Shown piece by piece: positions 33,203-40,027 of a stretch of 64,000 bases of DNA; the stretch's first letter is position 1, and every line of letters begins with the position of its first letter. Position numbers and translations under genes: made by a program. The notes under the pieces were generated by a model, which did no database searches, was not told the DNA's origin, and was given only the letters and a program-made list of their open reading frames with translations. Source of the stretch: a virus; the IMG/VR virus record IMGVR_UViG_3300021479_000013, positions 1 through 64,000 of that record; one strand, 5' to 3'.

Positions 33203-33460
33203 TTATTCTCCCGATTCCATTTCCTGCCGACGTTTCAGTCTGGCGTGGTAGAACAAGTCTAACATATGTGTGCCGACTTCGATAGCCTTATTTTCTTTCA
33301 TCTGGTGCTGCTTCGCTAGGTGCCCGATCAGCGAGAGCGCGAAGCCTGTGCCTAAATACTTGTGGCAGTCCTTGCAATCGATCACGCCGTACTCGGGCAG
33401 CTCGATCTGAATAGGCTGGACCTTGGGTCCGAATATCCAGCGGTGAACCATTGATAGCAT
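33203..33460 (-). CDS. Hypothetical zinc-finger-like protein, 85 aa
   Basis: CKDCHKYLGTGFALSLIGHLAKQH has the C-x2-C...H-x4-H spacing of a C2H2 finger. Start ATG 33460 overlaps the previous stop by one base. Function unknown. Confidence 0.62.
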   Translation of the reverse strand: MLSMVHRWIFGPKVQPIQIELPEYGVIDCKDCHKYLGTGFALSLIGHLAKQHQMKENKAIEVGTHMLDLFYHARLKRRQEMESGE

Positions 33461-33648
33461 TAAAGCGCCTCCACTGCCTGGTAGATTACAACGTACCGTT
33501 CCGATATCCAGTTGCCTTGTGCCATTACTGCCATCTGTACAGTCACATTTATTACTTCAAAATGCTGTTCGCTGCCGTGTTGATAAACAAACGCGTTCAC
33601 CTGCTCCGCGCTGTTAAAAACCTTGGCGTAAGTTGCTGGGTTCTTCAT
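33460..33648 (-). CDS. Hypothetical protein, 62 aa
   Basis: Start ATG 33648 with GAGGGGAGC upstream and an ATGA overlap with the previous gene; a longer frame to 33765 would only be a shadow of that gene. Starts MKNPATYAKVFNSAEQVN, an alpha-beta pattern. No family recognised. Confidence 0.6.
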   Translation of the reverse strand: MKNPATYAKVFNSAEQVNAFVYQHGSEQHFEVINVTVQMAVMAQGNWISERYVVIYQAVEAL

Positions 33649-33833
33649 GCTCCCCTCTTTGTTGCTTCCCTGATATCGTTCGGCTCCGAGCAGATGGAGC
33701 ACGGTACTACCTTGCGCTCCGGGTTCAGGTCTGTGACCATCCAGAAGCCTGAGCACCGTTGACATCCCAGCTTGCCGTTGAAGTAGATCACGTTCTTCGG
33801 CTTCATATCTCGTTTCGGTTTACGTTCTTCCAT
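33645..33833 (-). CDS. Small zinc-ribbon protein, 62 aa
   Basis: CQRCSGFWMV (24-33) and CSICSEPND (45-53) form a standard CxxC-CxxC ribbon with a basic N-terminus. One-base overlap with the metallophosphoesterase stop. Function unknown. Confidence 0.62.
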   Translation of the reverse strand: MEERKPKRDMKPKNVIYFNGKLGCQRCSGFWMVTDLNPERKVVPCSICSEPNDIREATKRGA

Positions 33834-34699
33834 TACAGCCTCTTTCCACGCGCGTGCACGTTGACATCAATACGCCCGTCTTCTTGCAAGATTGCTACGC
33901 TGATTCCACGGTTGCCTGGTCCCATGCGCATCTTCGCCGCGTATCCGCCGAAGTACCTCAAGTACGAGGGGCTGATAATGGCTACGGTGTTGCGCTCGTA
34001 TGCGGAGCCGTCCGGCGCATACTCGATCTGATAGATGATGTCGACCATAGGCTGGTGAAGGTGCCCGGTCCAGAGGAGGTCTGCGCGCGCCCAGGTCAGT
34101 TCTTTCCTGGCGCTGTTACGCTGCGCGCCCGGTGTCTGCGCGCCGCCTGCGCCGTGGTGCGCGACCAAGCGAAACCGATTGCCGCGCCACTTAAGCTGAG
34201 CGAAGCAGTAGTCGGAGAAGTACGGCACTTGCAGATTATCTGCTAGCCGGTGGCCGCTGGAAACGCCGCACGCCTTGCTGCTTCGGTCTTCGTGATTACC
34301 CGGAAGGGAGAAAAGCATCTTGTGCTGGATTGGCGCGAGCATCTTCGTTGCGGAGAGAATCTGCTCCTCATTCGACATAGGCGTGTGGCCCATCTTCGGG
34401 TCTGTCACGTTCTCGATCATGTCGCCGCCGTTCCACGTTAGAACGTTCGGAGTCTTGGCAATCCAATCTCGGTGCTTCAAGAAGAGCTTCTCGTCGAATT
34501 CCCTGCTACCGATATGGACGTCGTAGAGGGGCGCGAGCTGAACGCAGTCCCAGCTATCCGGGATGTTGACAACCAATTCGGGAAACTCGCTTTCCGGTCG
34601 GACGATTCGGAAGGGGCGCTTGCCGAAGGTCTCTTGAATCTCCTCAATCTCGGTGAGGTAGTCCTTCTCGATAATCTCAACTGTCTTGGTTGCCTTCAT
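33833..34699 (-). CDS. Calcineurin-like metallophosphoesterase, 288 aa
   Basis: All metal motifs are in order: LYDVHIGS (Asp60, His62), WNGGDMIEN, LPGNHEDRS, VAHHGAGG and WTGHLHQP. Phage members act as nucleotide or nucleic-acid phosphoesterases; the exact substrate cannot be read. The ATG has AGGAGAAAAG upstream and follows a Cys-rich homing-type gene. Confidence 0.88.
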   Translation of the reverse strand: MKATKTVEIIEKDYLTEIEEIQETFGKRPFRIVRPESEFPELVVNIPDSWDCVQLAPLYDVHIGSREFDEKLFLKHRDWIAKTPNVLTWNGGDMIENVTDPKMGHTPMSNEEQILSATKMLAPIQHKMLFSLPGNHEDRSSKACGVSSGHRLADNLQVPYFSDYCFAQLKWRGNRFRLVAHHGAGGAQTPGAQRNSARKELTWARADLLWTGHLHQPMVDIIYQIEYAPDGSAYERNTVAIISPSYLRYFGGYAAKMRMGPGNRGISVAILQEDGRIDVNVHARGKRL

Positions 34700-34707
34700 C
34701 TTTTCTC

Positions 34708-35124
34708 CTATCTGATTCCAAGTCTCATTCTTAAAATTTCTGAAATGCTCTTTCGTCGGGTCGGGTTCTTGGCGTAACGGGCCATTCTCTTCCTATCCCT
34801 GACTTTTTCTCCGTATTTATGATAACTTCTTCTGGTCGACGGACTTACGGCTCCATCGGACCTTCTATTACAGCAAGAAGAGCATTTCTTAGCGCCACCG
34901 TATACATAAGCGCTGCGGTTACACCGACGACCAGGGTGGAAAGTACAACAAATAATTTCTTTGTCCCATCTTAGTGATCTTCTCTTTTTTGATTTTGGGC
35001 CCTTGTGATACCCAGTACAACATGTGGAGCACATAGTTGTACGATTTCCTGCCCGCCACCTGCTTGGCACAATAGGCTTCCCGTGAATTCTGCAAGGCCT
35101 TTTTTCTGGTGGTGGAATATCCAT
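34708..35124 (-). CDS. Cysteine-rich basic protein with two zinc-finger repeats, 138 aa
   Basis: Two related units are visible: CRIHGKP...TTMCSTCC and CTFHPGRRCNRSAY...KKCSSCC. The rest is very basic. Such C-x-FH-x...CxxC modules occur in phage homing-associated or HNH-related proteins; no HNH core is seen. The DNA is AT-richer than its surroundings. ATG 35124 has AGGAAGTTA upstream and a promoter at 35151-35179. Confidence 0.6.
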   Translation of the reverse strand: MDIPPPEKRPCRIHGKPIVPSRWRAGNRTTMCSTCCTGYHKGPKSKKRRSLRWDKEIICCTFHPGRRCNRSAYVYGGAKKCSSCCNRRSDGAVSPSTRRSYHKYGEKVRDRKRMARYAKNPTRRKSISEILRMRLGIR

Positions 35125-35150
35125 TAACTTCCTTTCCTGAATTCTTAAGA

Positions 35151-35179
35151 AGCCTACCATGTTCGCCTTGTTTTGTCAA
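35151..35179 (-). promoter_or_regulatory. Sigma70-like promoter
   Basis: Minus-strand TTGACA, 17-base spacer ending CATGG, TAGGCT. It lies between the spanin-like gene and the Cys-rich gene and would serve the metallophosphoesterase and nucleotide-metabolism genes. Confidence 0.6.
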
Positions 35180-35187
35180 GACTTATT

Positions 35188-35880
35188 TTACGGCTTCAAA
35201 AGTGTGCGACCGATAAACCCTACGACCACGCCCGCGCCAAACCATTTAAGCTTGCTCTTGCGGCACTCGTCCTTCGCTGCCTTCAGTACCTCGCCGTCTG
35301 TCTTGATTTGTCCCGCGAGTACGACCGCGTCTTGCTTAATGATTCCAGCCTGGTCCGCGATAGTTCCGGCCTGGTTCTTAATCACTCCAGCTTGCTGAAC
35401 AACCGTCTGCGAATCCGCGAGGCCTTGGTCCAATTTTGCAACGATCTCTTGCCCGAGCGGCAGAGGTACAATCAAATCCTGCGACGCGTCGAGGGTGATA
35501 GCGCCTTGCTTGAATCCTGTCAGCGTCTCGATGCGGTGGCCCAGGTCAGGTGCTGGCAGAGCCTGGTCGTGGACGATCTGAACCTTAGTCTGTGATTGAA
35601 TCTGCGCGATGGACGCGAGGAATGTCGCGTTCTCTTTCTGGCGCTCGATCTCGTTTGCGGCATAAGCTGCTGCCAGCTGTGACGAGTGGTCTTTCTCGAC
35701 CGCGAGCGCTTGCTCAGCTGCCGTGGCCCGCGCCTCTTGGATAGACGCGACCTTTCCTTCGATCTCGTAGATACCGAAACCGAGAGCGCACGCCAGAGCT
35801 ACGTAGAGCACGATATGATGTGCCGTCAAAAAGACAACCGCGTTAGACTCGAAAGATTTAATTTCACCTGGAACTGTCAT
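35188..35880 (-). CDS. Membrane protein with long coiled coil (spanin-like), 230 aa
   Basis: A hydrophobic segment at residues 18-40 (VVFLTAHHIVLYVALACALG) is followed by about 140 residues of Ala/Gln/Glu helix, with QQAGVIKNQAGTIADQAGII forming seven-residue repeats, and a second hydrophobic stretch near the end (WFGAGVVVGFIGRTLL). An anchored periplasmic coiled coil fits an inner-membrane spanin, but two membrane segments are unusual. Overlaps the HNH gene by 17 bases. Confidence 0.55.
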   Translation of the reverse strand: MTVPGEIKSFESNAVVFLTAHHIVLYVALACALGFGIYEIEGKVASIQEARATAAEQALAVEKDHSSQLAAAYAANEIERQKENATFLASIAQIQSQTKVQIVHDQALPAPDLGHRIETLTGFKQGAITLDASQDLIVPLPLGQEIVAKLDQGLADSQTVVQQAGVIKNQAGTIADQAGIIKQDAVVLAGQIKTDGEVLKAAKDECRKSKLKWFGAGVVVGFIGRTLLKP

Positions 35881-36325
35881 TTTCCCTCGCTTCCTTCTTC
35901 AATCTCTTCCTGTGCGCCTTCGTTCCTGTCCTGCCTGGGTATCCGATGTGTGTGAAACCTAAGGCTAGCCAGGCTGGTGATAAATTCAAGTACTGCCCTA
36001 TTCTGCACACGAACTTCGCCACAGTCAGCGTTGTAACCTTGCCGAGCCCGTAACGCTTATACGCGTTCTCGATCTTCCCGAGTAACGGGTTGCAACGACT
36101 GCACAGAAGGCCACGAATTTCTCCCGTGGTGTGGTCGTGGTCTACGGATAGCCGACGACCTTTCACAGGTTCTGGCTGACCGCACGCGTAACAAACGCCG
36201 TCTTGAAAAGCCCAGATAATGTCGTACATCTCGGGCGTCAGCTTGTAACAATCCATCAGCCGCTTGGCCCTAGCTTTCGCCTTTGTTTTATCTTCCACAA
36301 AGGCAATACCACGGGTGGCATCCAA
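35864..36325 (-). CDS. HNH endonuclease (recombination endonuclease VII family), 153 aa
   Basis: CYACGQPEPVKGRRLSVDHD, then TGEIRGLLCSRCNPLLG: the two zinc CxxC pairs and the D-H-D-H / N core of Endo VII. It could resolve branched DNA, or be a homing enzyme. No intron boundary is evident. Confidence 0.85.
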   Translation of the reverse strand: MDATRGIAFVEDKTKAKARAKRLMDCYKLTPEMYDIIWAFQDGVCYACGQPEPVKGRRLSVDHDHTTGEIRGLLCSRCNPLLGKIENAYKRYGLGKVTTLTVAKFVCRIGQYLNLSPAWLALGFTHIGYPGRTGTKAHRKRLKKEARENDSSR

Positions 36326-36380
36326 TTACCCAATACTCCCTCCCCCGATTGTCCTGCCTCGTTGAAAATTAGTAAAACTT

Positions 36381-36689
36381 TTACAAATCCTGTAAGATTT
36401 CCGGCCTGATCTCTGCGCCGGTGACGTCGCTGTAAAACTGGCTGACAGAACGGGTCGGGTCTTGCTCTACGAGTTTGGCAGAGCATTCCGCGCAATAAGG
36501 CGGGGTGTCAATCTGCAGCATGATTGCCTCGATATTCATGGACGGTACCAGCTCGTGGTACCAGCATTCTGGCGCGCGCGTCTCGCCTGTCGACGCTACC
36601 GTGTAATCTTCTGTGCCTCCCGCGCCAGTGTGTCCGCATCCTGTGCATGTCAAAGTTAGGGCGGGGCCGACAATAAGTGTCATTTTCAC
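36381..36689 (-). CDS. Hypothetical zinc-binding protein, 102 aa
   Basis: CTGCGHTGAG (15-24) and YCAECSAKLVE (near 66-76) give two CxxC pairs. A 4-base overlap joins it to the next upstream gene. Function unknown. Confidence 0.6.
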   Translation of the reverse strand: MKMTLIVGPALTLTCTGCGHTGAGGTEDYTVASTGETRAPECWYHELVPSMNIEAIMLQIDTPPYCAECSAKLVEQDPTRSVSQFYSDVTGAEIRPEILQDL

Positions 36690-36967
36690 AGTGCTGCCTC
36701 CGAGTACGCGTAATCTTCGTTATTTCCGAAGTCAATACGGTCCAGGGGGTCATCGTCTGTTCTCTCGTATGACAGAAGACAGATGGAGTGAAATACGGAA
36801 ATAGTTCTAATTATGCCCGATTCGGGACCGTCGTCTGTCGGGTCGTAAAACGAGTTAGGGCGTTCGCAGTAGTCGAAGTGTACGCTTGTTCCCGTCTCAG
36901 CGGCATCAAGCTCGAGGTTGATCAGCGTAATGTACCTGTCCAAGTCTTGTCTCTGTCTAGCGTCCAC
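36686..36967 (-). CDS. Acidic hypothetical protein, 93 aa
   Basis: Very rich in Asp and Glu (DPTDDGPESG, ERTDDDPLDRIDF). No membrane segment or cysteine pair. Phage acidic proteins sometimes mimic DNA, but nothing here proves it. Confidence 0.58.
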   Translation of the reverse strand: MDARQRQDLDRYITLINLELDAAETGTSVHFDYCERPNSFYDPTDDGPESGIIRTISVFHSICLLSYERTDDDPLDRIDFGNNEDYAYSEAAL

Positions 36968-37097
36968 TTGTGGCCTCCTGGGGGGCTGTCAGGGCTTCGC
37001 GAATCTCGTGCTTAGCCTCGGACATCCGGATGCGGTTTAACGCGTCCTGGGGCGTCCTGTCTTCTCTCTTGGGCTGCTCTTTCCATGTCTTGCTCAT
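36957..37097 (-). CDS. Small charged protein, 46 aa
   Basis: ATG 37097 overlaps the upstream stop (ATGA), and its end overlaps the next start by 11 bases. Starts MSKTWKEQPKREDRTPQDA; one probable helix. Function unknown. Confidence 0.55.
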   Translation of the reverse strand: MSKTWKEQPKREDRTPQDALNRIRMSEAKHEIREALTAPQEATSGR

Positions 37098-37255
37098 GAT
37101 ACGATATCCTCCCTGTTGATTACCATCTGCTGGCCGTCGATCTCGACTAAAACCTCTCCGTTGCCCAGGATGCCGAGCACGATAGCGTTAGCGTACGTGT
37201 TGCGCTCTCTTACAATTCGAATGACTTGATACTTTTTGAATTCGTCTCTAAACAT
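37094..37255 (-). CDS. Small beta-rich protein, 53 aa
   Basis: Start ATG 37255 with GAGGAAGCCG upstream, overlapping the previous gene by 8 bases. Sequence MFRDEFKKYQVIRIVRERN then VLVEIDGQQMVI reads as a small beta barrel. Function unknown. Confidence 0.55.
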   Translation of the reverse strand: MFRDEFKKYQVIRIVRERNTYANAIVLGILGNGEVLVEIDGQQMVINREDIVS

Positions 37256-37442
37256 CGGCTTCCTCTTTCTTGAAGACTACTTCCTTGGCACACTTCTCGC
37301 ACGCGTCGAAAACTTGCCCTCGCTCGATGCGCCCGAATCCTGCAACATTGCGAGAGTCTTGTGTAGGGTGAGTCTTCTCACTCTTGCCGCAGAATCCGCA
37401 CTTATCGCGGTCGTACGGGCCGACAAACTGTAGTTCGCTCAT
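37248..37442 (-). CDS. Small zinc-ribbon protein, 64 aa
   Basis: CGFCGKSEKTH (15-25) and CEKCAKEV (near 49-56) form a CxxC-CxxC ribbon. ATG 37442 has ACAGGAACG upstream; a longer frame to 37520 would shadow the membrane peptide gene. Function unknown. Confidence 0.6.
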   Translation of the reverse strand: MSELQFVGPYDRDKCGFCGKSEKTHPTQDSRNVAGFGRIERGQVFDACEKCAKEVVFKKEEADV

Positions 37443-37528
37443 TCGTTCCTGTCTCTCTTTCGGCCCATGTCGATCATGTTTATGGCTATAAGGCCGATGA
37501 TAATGTAAACTACAATCCAACCGCCCAT
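37439..37528 (-). CDS. 29-residue membrane peptide
   Basis: Strong ribosome site (CAGGAGGATAC) before ATG 37528; ATGA overlap with the next gene. One hydrophobic helix (WIVVYIIIGLIAINM) and a charged tail (RKRDRNE). First coding frame after the structured RNA at 37549-37665. Function unknown. Confidence 0.6.
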   Translation of the reverse strand: MGGWIVVYIIIGLIAINMIDMGRKRDRNE

Positions 37529-37548
37529 GTATCCTCCTGATGTGCCTA

Positions 37549-37665
37549 GCAGAAGGGCCTTGGACCTTTGGCCGTTCCCGGGTGTAGCCTAGTTACGATA
37601 CCCGTCTTGATGGGTCGGGGTGTCCCCTTACATCGACGGACGTAGCATTGGTCGTGCCCTTCTGC
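37549..37665 (-). ncRNA. Structured RNA closed by a perfect 10-bp stem
   Basis: GCAGAAGGGC and GCCCTTCTGC form the closing stem. Inside are further hairpins, including GGGG/CCCC and a TACGTC/GATGTA-like pair. There is no start codon with a ribosome site and no plausible frame across it. It lies downstream of promoter 37726-37754, whose product would be this RNA plus another stem (GAGAAAC/GTTTCTC, 37667-37700). A leader structure or a small phage RNA are both possible. Confidence 0.5.
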
Positions 37666-37725
37666 GAGAAACATCTAACCTGGGTGAGGCGGGTTTCTCA
37701 GGTCCGCCTCTCTCTCACTGAAAAC

Positions 37726-37754
37726 ATCTTACCACCGATCCAGTTTTCTGTCCA
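37726..37754 (-). promoter_or_regulatory. Operator-controlled promoter, copy 1
   Basis: Minus-strand TGGACA, 17-base spacer, TAAGAT. The operator AGTAC-GGAA-GTACT at 37756-37769 abuts the -35, and a second TAGTACTA lies at 37778-37785. It drives the structured RNA and the small genes downstream. Confidence 0.7.
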
Positions 37755-37755
37755 T

Positions 37756-37769
37756 AGTACGGAAGTACT
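37756..37769. promoter_or_regulatory. GTAC operator, copy 1
   Basis: Perfect dyad AGTAC-N4-GTACT with an extra TAGTACTA palindrome at 37778-37785, which overlaps the stop of the SWIM-like gene. Confidence 0.65.
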
Positions 37770-37782
37770 TTTCTGACTAGTA

Positions 37783-38232
37783 CTACCGCGCGACCGAAGC
37801 GCCGTAACGTCCGACCTGGGCCCGCACGAAGTGCAAATGTTTGCAGTTCAGTTTCTTGGCGAACTTGCTGAGGAGGAAGTTTTCGCAGGAGCAAATCCAG
37901 CCGCGAAAGTTAGGACGGCGGAAGTACGCGAACTTGTAAACCTTTCCCGACTCGCCCAAGACTTCGCCGTACACCTTCAAACTCGTGTCGGCGTTCTTGG
38001 GACGGGTCACTTTCAAAATTTCCATCACGCTGTCGGTGACGGTGGAGTGTTGAACCTCGTCGAGGGTAAAAGCGCCTTGATGGCCTTTCGCAGCGCCTGT
38101 TAGCATTTTCACGCTTACGGCTTCTCCGAAGTTCTCGTCAGCTTCAAAAACTTGGTCAACTGTCCCAGTGCCAGTCCAGTAGCTATTCGCAGAAGCAGGG
38201 ATAAAAACCTTCTCTCCAATTGTATATGCCAT
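37783..38232 (-). CDS. SWIM zinc-finger-like protein, 149 aa
   Basis: The C-terminal third has WICSCENFLLSKFAKKLNCKH, matching the CxC...CxH order of SWIM fingers, which bind DNA or protein partners. N-terminal part starts MAYTIGEKVFIPASA, a beta-barrel-like opening. The leader contains two hairpins (38246-38287). Function unknown. Confidence 0.68.
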   Translation of the reverse strand: MAYTIGEKVFIPASANSYWTGTGTVDQVFEADENFGEAVSVKMLTGAAKGHQGAFTLDEVQHSTVTDSVMEILKVTRPKNADTSLKVYGEVLGESGKVYKFAYFRRPNFRGWICSCENFLLSKFAKKLNCKHLHFVRAQVGRYGASVAR

Positions 38233-38245
38233 ATTAACTTCCTCC

Positions 38246-38287
38246 TTCGACCTAGAGTCGAACTAGAGAGGCAAGCCCTCGCTTGCC
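38246..38287 (-). promoter_or_regulatory. Tandem hairpins in the leader of the SWIM-like gene
   Basis: GGCAAGC/GCTTGCC with a 4-base loop is followed by TTCGAC/GTCGAA with a 5-base loop, right before the ribosome site of the gene at 38232. No T-run follows, so they look like leader structures or processing sites and not terminators. Confidence 0.45.
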
Positions 38288-38308
38288 CCCTTGATTCGCT
38301 TCTAAGAG

Positions 38309-38503
38309 TCACGATCTTGTAATTTCAAAATCTCGTACAAGATAAACACCATCAGGTGTAACAGTGGAATCGTCCAGGTGAACGGTGATAAGTAATTCGT
38401 TGCGGTCATCGTATGTAATGCTCCGAATGCATCCGATATAATTTCCGAGAATTATTCGAACACGATCTCCGACCACCCAAAATTTATCATCCCAGATTGA
38501 CAT
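38309..38503 (-). CDS. Small KOW/SH3-like protein, 64 aa
   Basis: FWVVGDRVRIILGNYIGCIRSI, then LLITVHLDDSTVTPDGVYLV: strand-rich sequence with the Gly/Asp pattern of KOW-type barrels. ATG 38503 has GAGGTAAC upstream. Function unknown. Confidence 0.6.
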   Translation of the reverse strand: MSIWDDKFWVVGDRVRIILGNYIGCIRSITYDDRNELLITVHLDDSTVTPDGVYLVRDFEITRS

Positions 38504-38530
38504 GTTACCTCCTCTAGAAAGATTCTCGTC

Positions 38531-38809
38531 TTACTCGTAATACGTGCCGCCGAGAGCACCTTTAACTCGAACCAGCCCGCAGTCCAACATCATCCGGTGA
38601 CGTTCACGGCGTGATGAATTAACTTTTTCGAGTTTCTTAGCCTGGTAAAAAACGGAAACTGCGTTGTTGTAACCGACCGAATAAGGATTGCCCTCGGAAA
38701 AGTGTACAAAGTTTTCTCCAACGGGAACACCGTCGAAGGCGCACATCAGGGACCAAAGAAGCTTGACTTCCTTCCGGGCTGCTATAACTGCCTGCTGGCT
38801 CTTTGTCAT
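38531..38809 (-). CDS. Hypothetical protein, paralogue of the gene at 40854, 92 aa
   Basis: First gene after operator promoter copy 2. ATG 38809 has GTGGAGGAAACACCG upstream. LLWSLMCAFDGVPVGENFV and the following NPYSVGYNNAV align with NLWNKMCAHDKIDPRSNFV and NPWTVDYNNAM of the other gene. Function unknown. Confidence 0.65.
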   Translation of the reverse strand: MTKSQQAVIAARKEVKLLWSLMCAFDGVPVGENFVHFSEGNPYSVGYNNAVSVFYQAKKLEKVNSSRRERHRMMLDCGLVRVKGALGGTYYE

Positions 38810-38831
38810 CGGTGTTTCCTCCACTGAATGA

Positions 38832-38860
38832 AGTGTCTCATACTTCTCGAAATACGTCAA
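38832..38860 (-). promoter_or_regulatory. Operator-controlled promoter, copy 2
   Basis: Minus-strand TTGACG, 17-base spacer, GACACT. Operator AGTAC-TTTG-GTACC at 38862-38875 abuts the -35. The leader contains CAGTGGAGGAA before ATG 38809. Confidence 0.7.
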
Positions 38861-38861
38861 T

Positions 38862-38875
38862 GGTACCAAAGTACT
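38862..38875. promoter_or_regulatory. GTAC operator, copy 2
   Basis: AGTAC-N4-GTACC dyad (one base off perfect symmetry), overlapping the start of transcription control for the gene at 38531-38809. Confidence 0.65.
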
Positions 38876-39086
38876 ACTTTAATCTGTTTCGATAGCGTCG
38901 CCTTAGACGAACTGGTAACACCGAAGTGGACTCTGAATTACCACCGATGCATTCTGCGATGGCATCTGCGATTGTTGAATCGTCGTCGAGAATTAGAGCG
39001 TGCCCAGATAGAGCATGCTGGTTGCCTTCGTTGTAAAAATTGTTGATCGCTTCCAGGATTTCAATCGCCCTTGCGAGTTTGCTCAT
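38874..39086 (-). CDS. Hypothetical protein, 70 aa
   Basis: Starts MSKLARAIEILEAINNFY, two helices with an acidic middle (DDDSTIADAIAE) and a basic end (RLRRRYRNRLK). The 3' end overlaps operator copy 2. Overlaps the upstream gene end by 26 bases. No family recognised. Confidence 0.58.
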   Translation of the reverse strand: MSKLARAIEILEAINNFYNEGNQHALSGHALILDDDSTIADAIAECIGGNSESTSVLPVRLRRRYRNRLK

Positions 39087-39246
39087 TTTCTGCCTCCGTC
39101 TTCCTAATCTGTGTGTACGTGATATCGAGAATTCGTTTTAAGGTCCCGTTGCCGCGAGCGCGAGCCCGCCTGTCGGGCTTTGTAGAGCAGTGTCCAGTGC
39201 AATATTTCTGGCCGCACGGTAATCGTGGAGTGCAAAAGTCGCTCAT
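39061..39246 (-). CDS. Small Cys/Arg-rich protein, 61 aa
   Basis: ATG 39246 with GGAGGAGACC upstream and ATGA overlap. CTPRLPCGQKYCTGHCS near the N-terminus has four cysteines and a His, a metal-binding candidate; the rest is basic. Function unknown. Confidence 0.58.
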   Translation of the reverse strand: MSDFCTPRLPCGQKYCTGHCSTKPDRRARARGNGTLKRILDITYTQIRKTEAENEQTRKGD

Positions 39247-39467
39247 GGTCTCCTCCAGGTGTAAGTGTGTGATGGCAGAGAGAGCAACATACTGCCGAGA
39301 TAACTTTGCTTGCAGTATCCCCACAAAGTGACATGTCCTGTCCTGATGGCTTCTAGCGTTTGATATCTCCTGAGGCCGAGCCCGAATAGATACCACGCGT
39401 TGCCTGCAGCTTGCGTTGGGTTGGCGCTGGCAATCTCCCTGACTTCGAACGGCGCTTTAATTTTCAT
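39243..39467 (-). CDS. Hypothetical protein, 74 aa
   Basis: ATG 39467 with GGTGGAGAGA upstream; the ATG overlaps the stop of the previous gene. Starts MKIKAPFEVREIASANP; soluble with an aromatic C-terminus. No family recognised. Confidence 0.58.
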   Translation of the reverse strand: MKIKAPFEVREIASANPTQAAGNAWYLFGLGLRRYQTLEAIRTGHVTLWGYCKQSYLGSMLLSLPSHTYTWRRP

Positions 39468-39604
39468 TCTCTCCACCCGTGTTCTTTCATTCGCTCGATA
39501 CACTGGTCGTATCTGGCCATCCTCGCGGCGTGCTTGCGGTCGGTGTGCTGTTGCCTTACGATGTAGGCCAGGAGGGCTACAATCGCGGTGAGTAAGTATA
39601 TCAC
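39464..39604 (-). CDS. Small membrane protein, 46 aa
   Basis: GTG start at 39604 with CAGGAGGCAGTC upstream. One hydrophobic helix at the N-terminus (MIYLLTAIVALLAYIV) and a basic cytoplasmic tail (RQQHTDRKHAARMARY). Overlaps both neighbours by 4 bases. Function unknown. Confidence 0.58.
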   Translation of the reverse strand: MIYLLTAIVALLAYIVRQQHTDRKHAARMARYDQCIERMKEHGWRE

Positions 39605-39786
39605 GACTGCCTCCTGGTTGCTTTCCAGGTGTAGAAAATTTTTGCGTGGGACTCGTATCCGTCCGGGTAGTTATCGGCGTACCAGACGGCGTACAACGTG
39701 GCGTTGCCTTCTGACAGCCCCTGCCTATCCACCGCGTATGCCGCCGCGTGCCGTAGAATAAATTCGCGAAGGTCTCTCTTACTCAC
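39601..39786 (-). CDS. Hypothetical protein, 61 aa
   Basis: Starts MSKRDLREFILRHAAAYAVDR; an amphipathic helix then a Tyr-rich part (LYAVWYADNYPDGY). ATG overlaps the previous stop region. No family recognised. Confidence 0.55.
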   Translation of the reverse strand: MSKRDLREFILRHAAAYAVDRQGLSEGNATLYAVWYADNYPDGYESHAKIFYTWKATRRQS

Positions 39787-39950
39787 GACTTCTCCAATAT
39801 AGCGTTTGTGTTAATCGGCGTTGTGGGCGGCAAAAGAATAAGGCCTTTGTTTATAGAGAACGCGATAGCATAGCGCTGCTCTTGAGTTAATCCCGCATCC
39901 CCTAAGTTGAGAAGTTCGTCCAGGATTCTAATTGCTTTCTCTTTGTACAT
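39783..39950 (-). CDS. Hypothetical protein, 55 aa
   Basis: First gene after operator promoter copy 3; ATG 39950 has GTGGAGGAAGAC upstream. Starts MYKEKAIRILDELLNLGDAG, helical N-terminus. ATGA overlap with the next gene. Function unknown. Confidence 0.6.
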   Translation of the reverse strand: MYKEKAIRILDELLNLGDAGLTQEQRYAIAFSINKGLILLPPTTPINTNAILEKS

Positions 39951-39969
39951 GTCTTCCTCCACTGTTAGA

Positions 39970-39998
39970 AGTGTACCGCGAACCCGAGTTTAATGCAA
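39970..39998 (-). promoter_or_regulatory. Operator-controlled promoter, copy 3
   Basis: Minus-strand TTGCAT, 17-base spacer, TACACT, with operator at 40000-40013 directly upstream of the -35 and TAGTACTA at 40023-40030. Confidence 0.7.
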
Positions 39999-39999
39999 T

Positions 40000-40013
40000 A
40001 GTACGGAAGTACC
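40000..40013. promoter_or_regulatory. GTAC operator, copy 3
   Basis: AGTAC-GGAA-GTACC on the plus strand; the second palindrome TAGTACTA at 40023-40030 overlaps the stop codon region of the papain-like gene. Confidence 0.65.
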
Positions 40014-40027
40014 GATCTTTGATAGTA

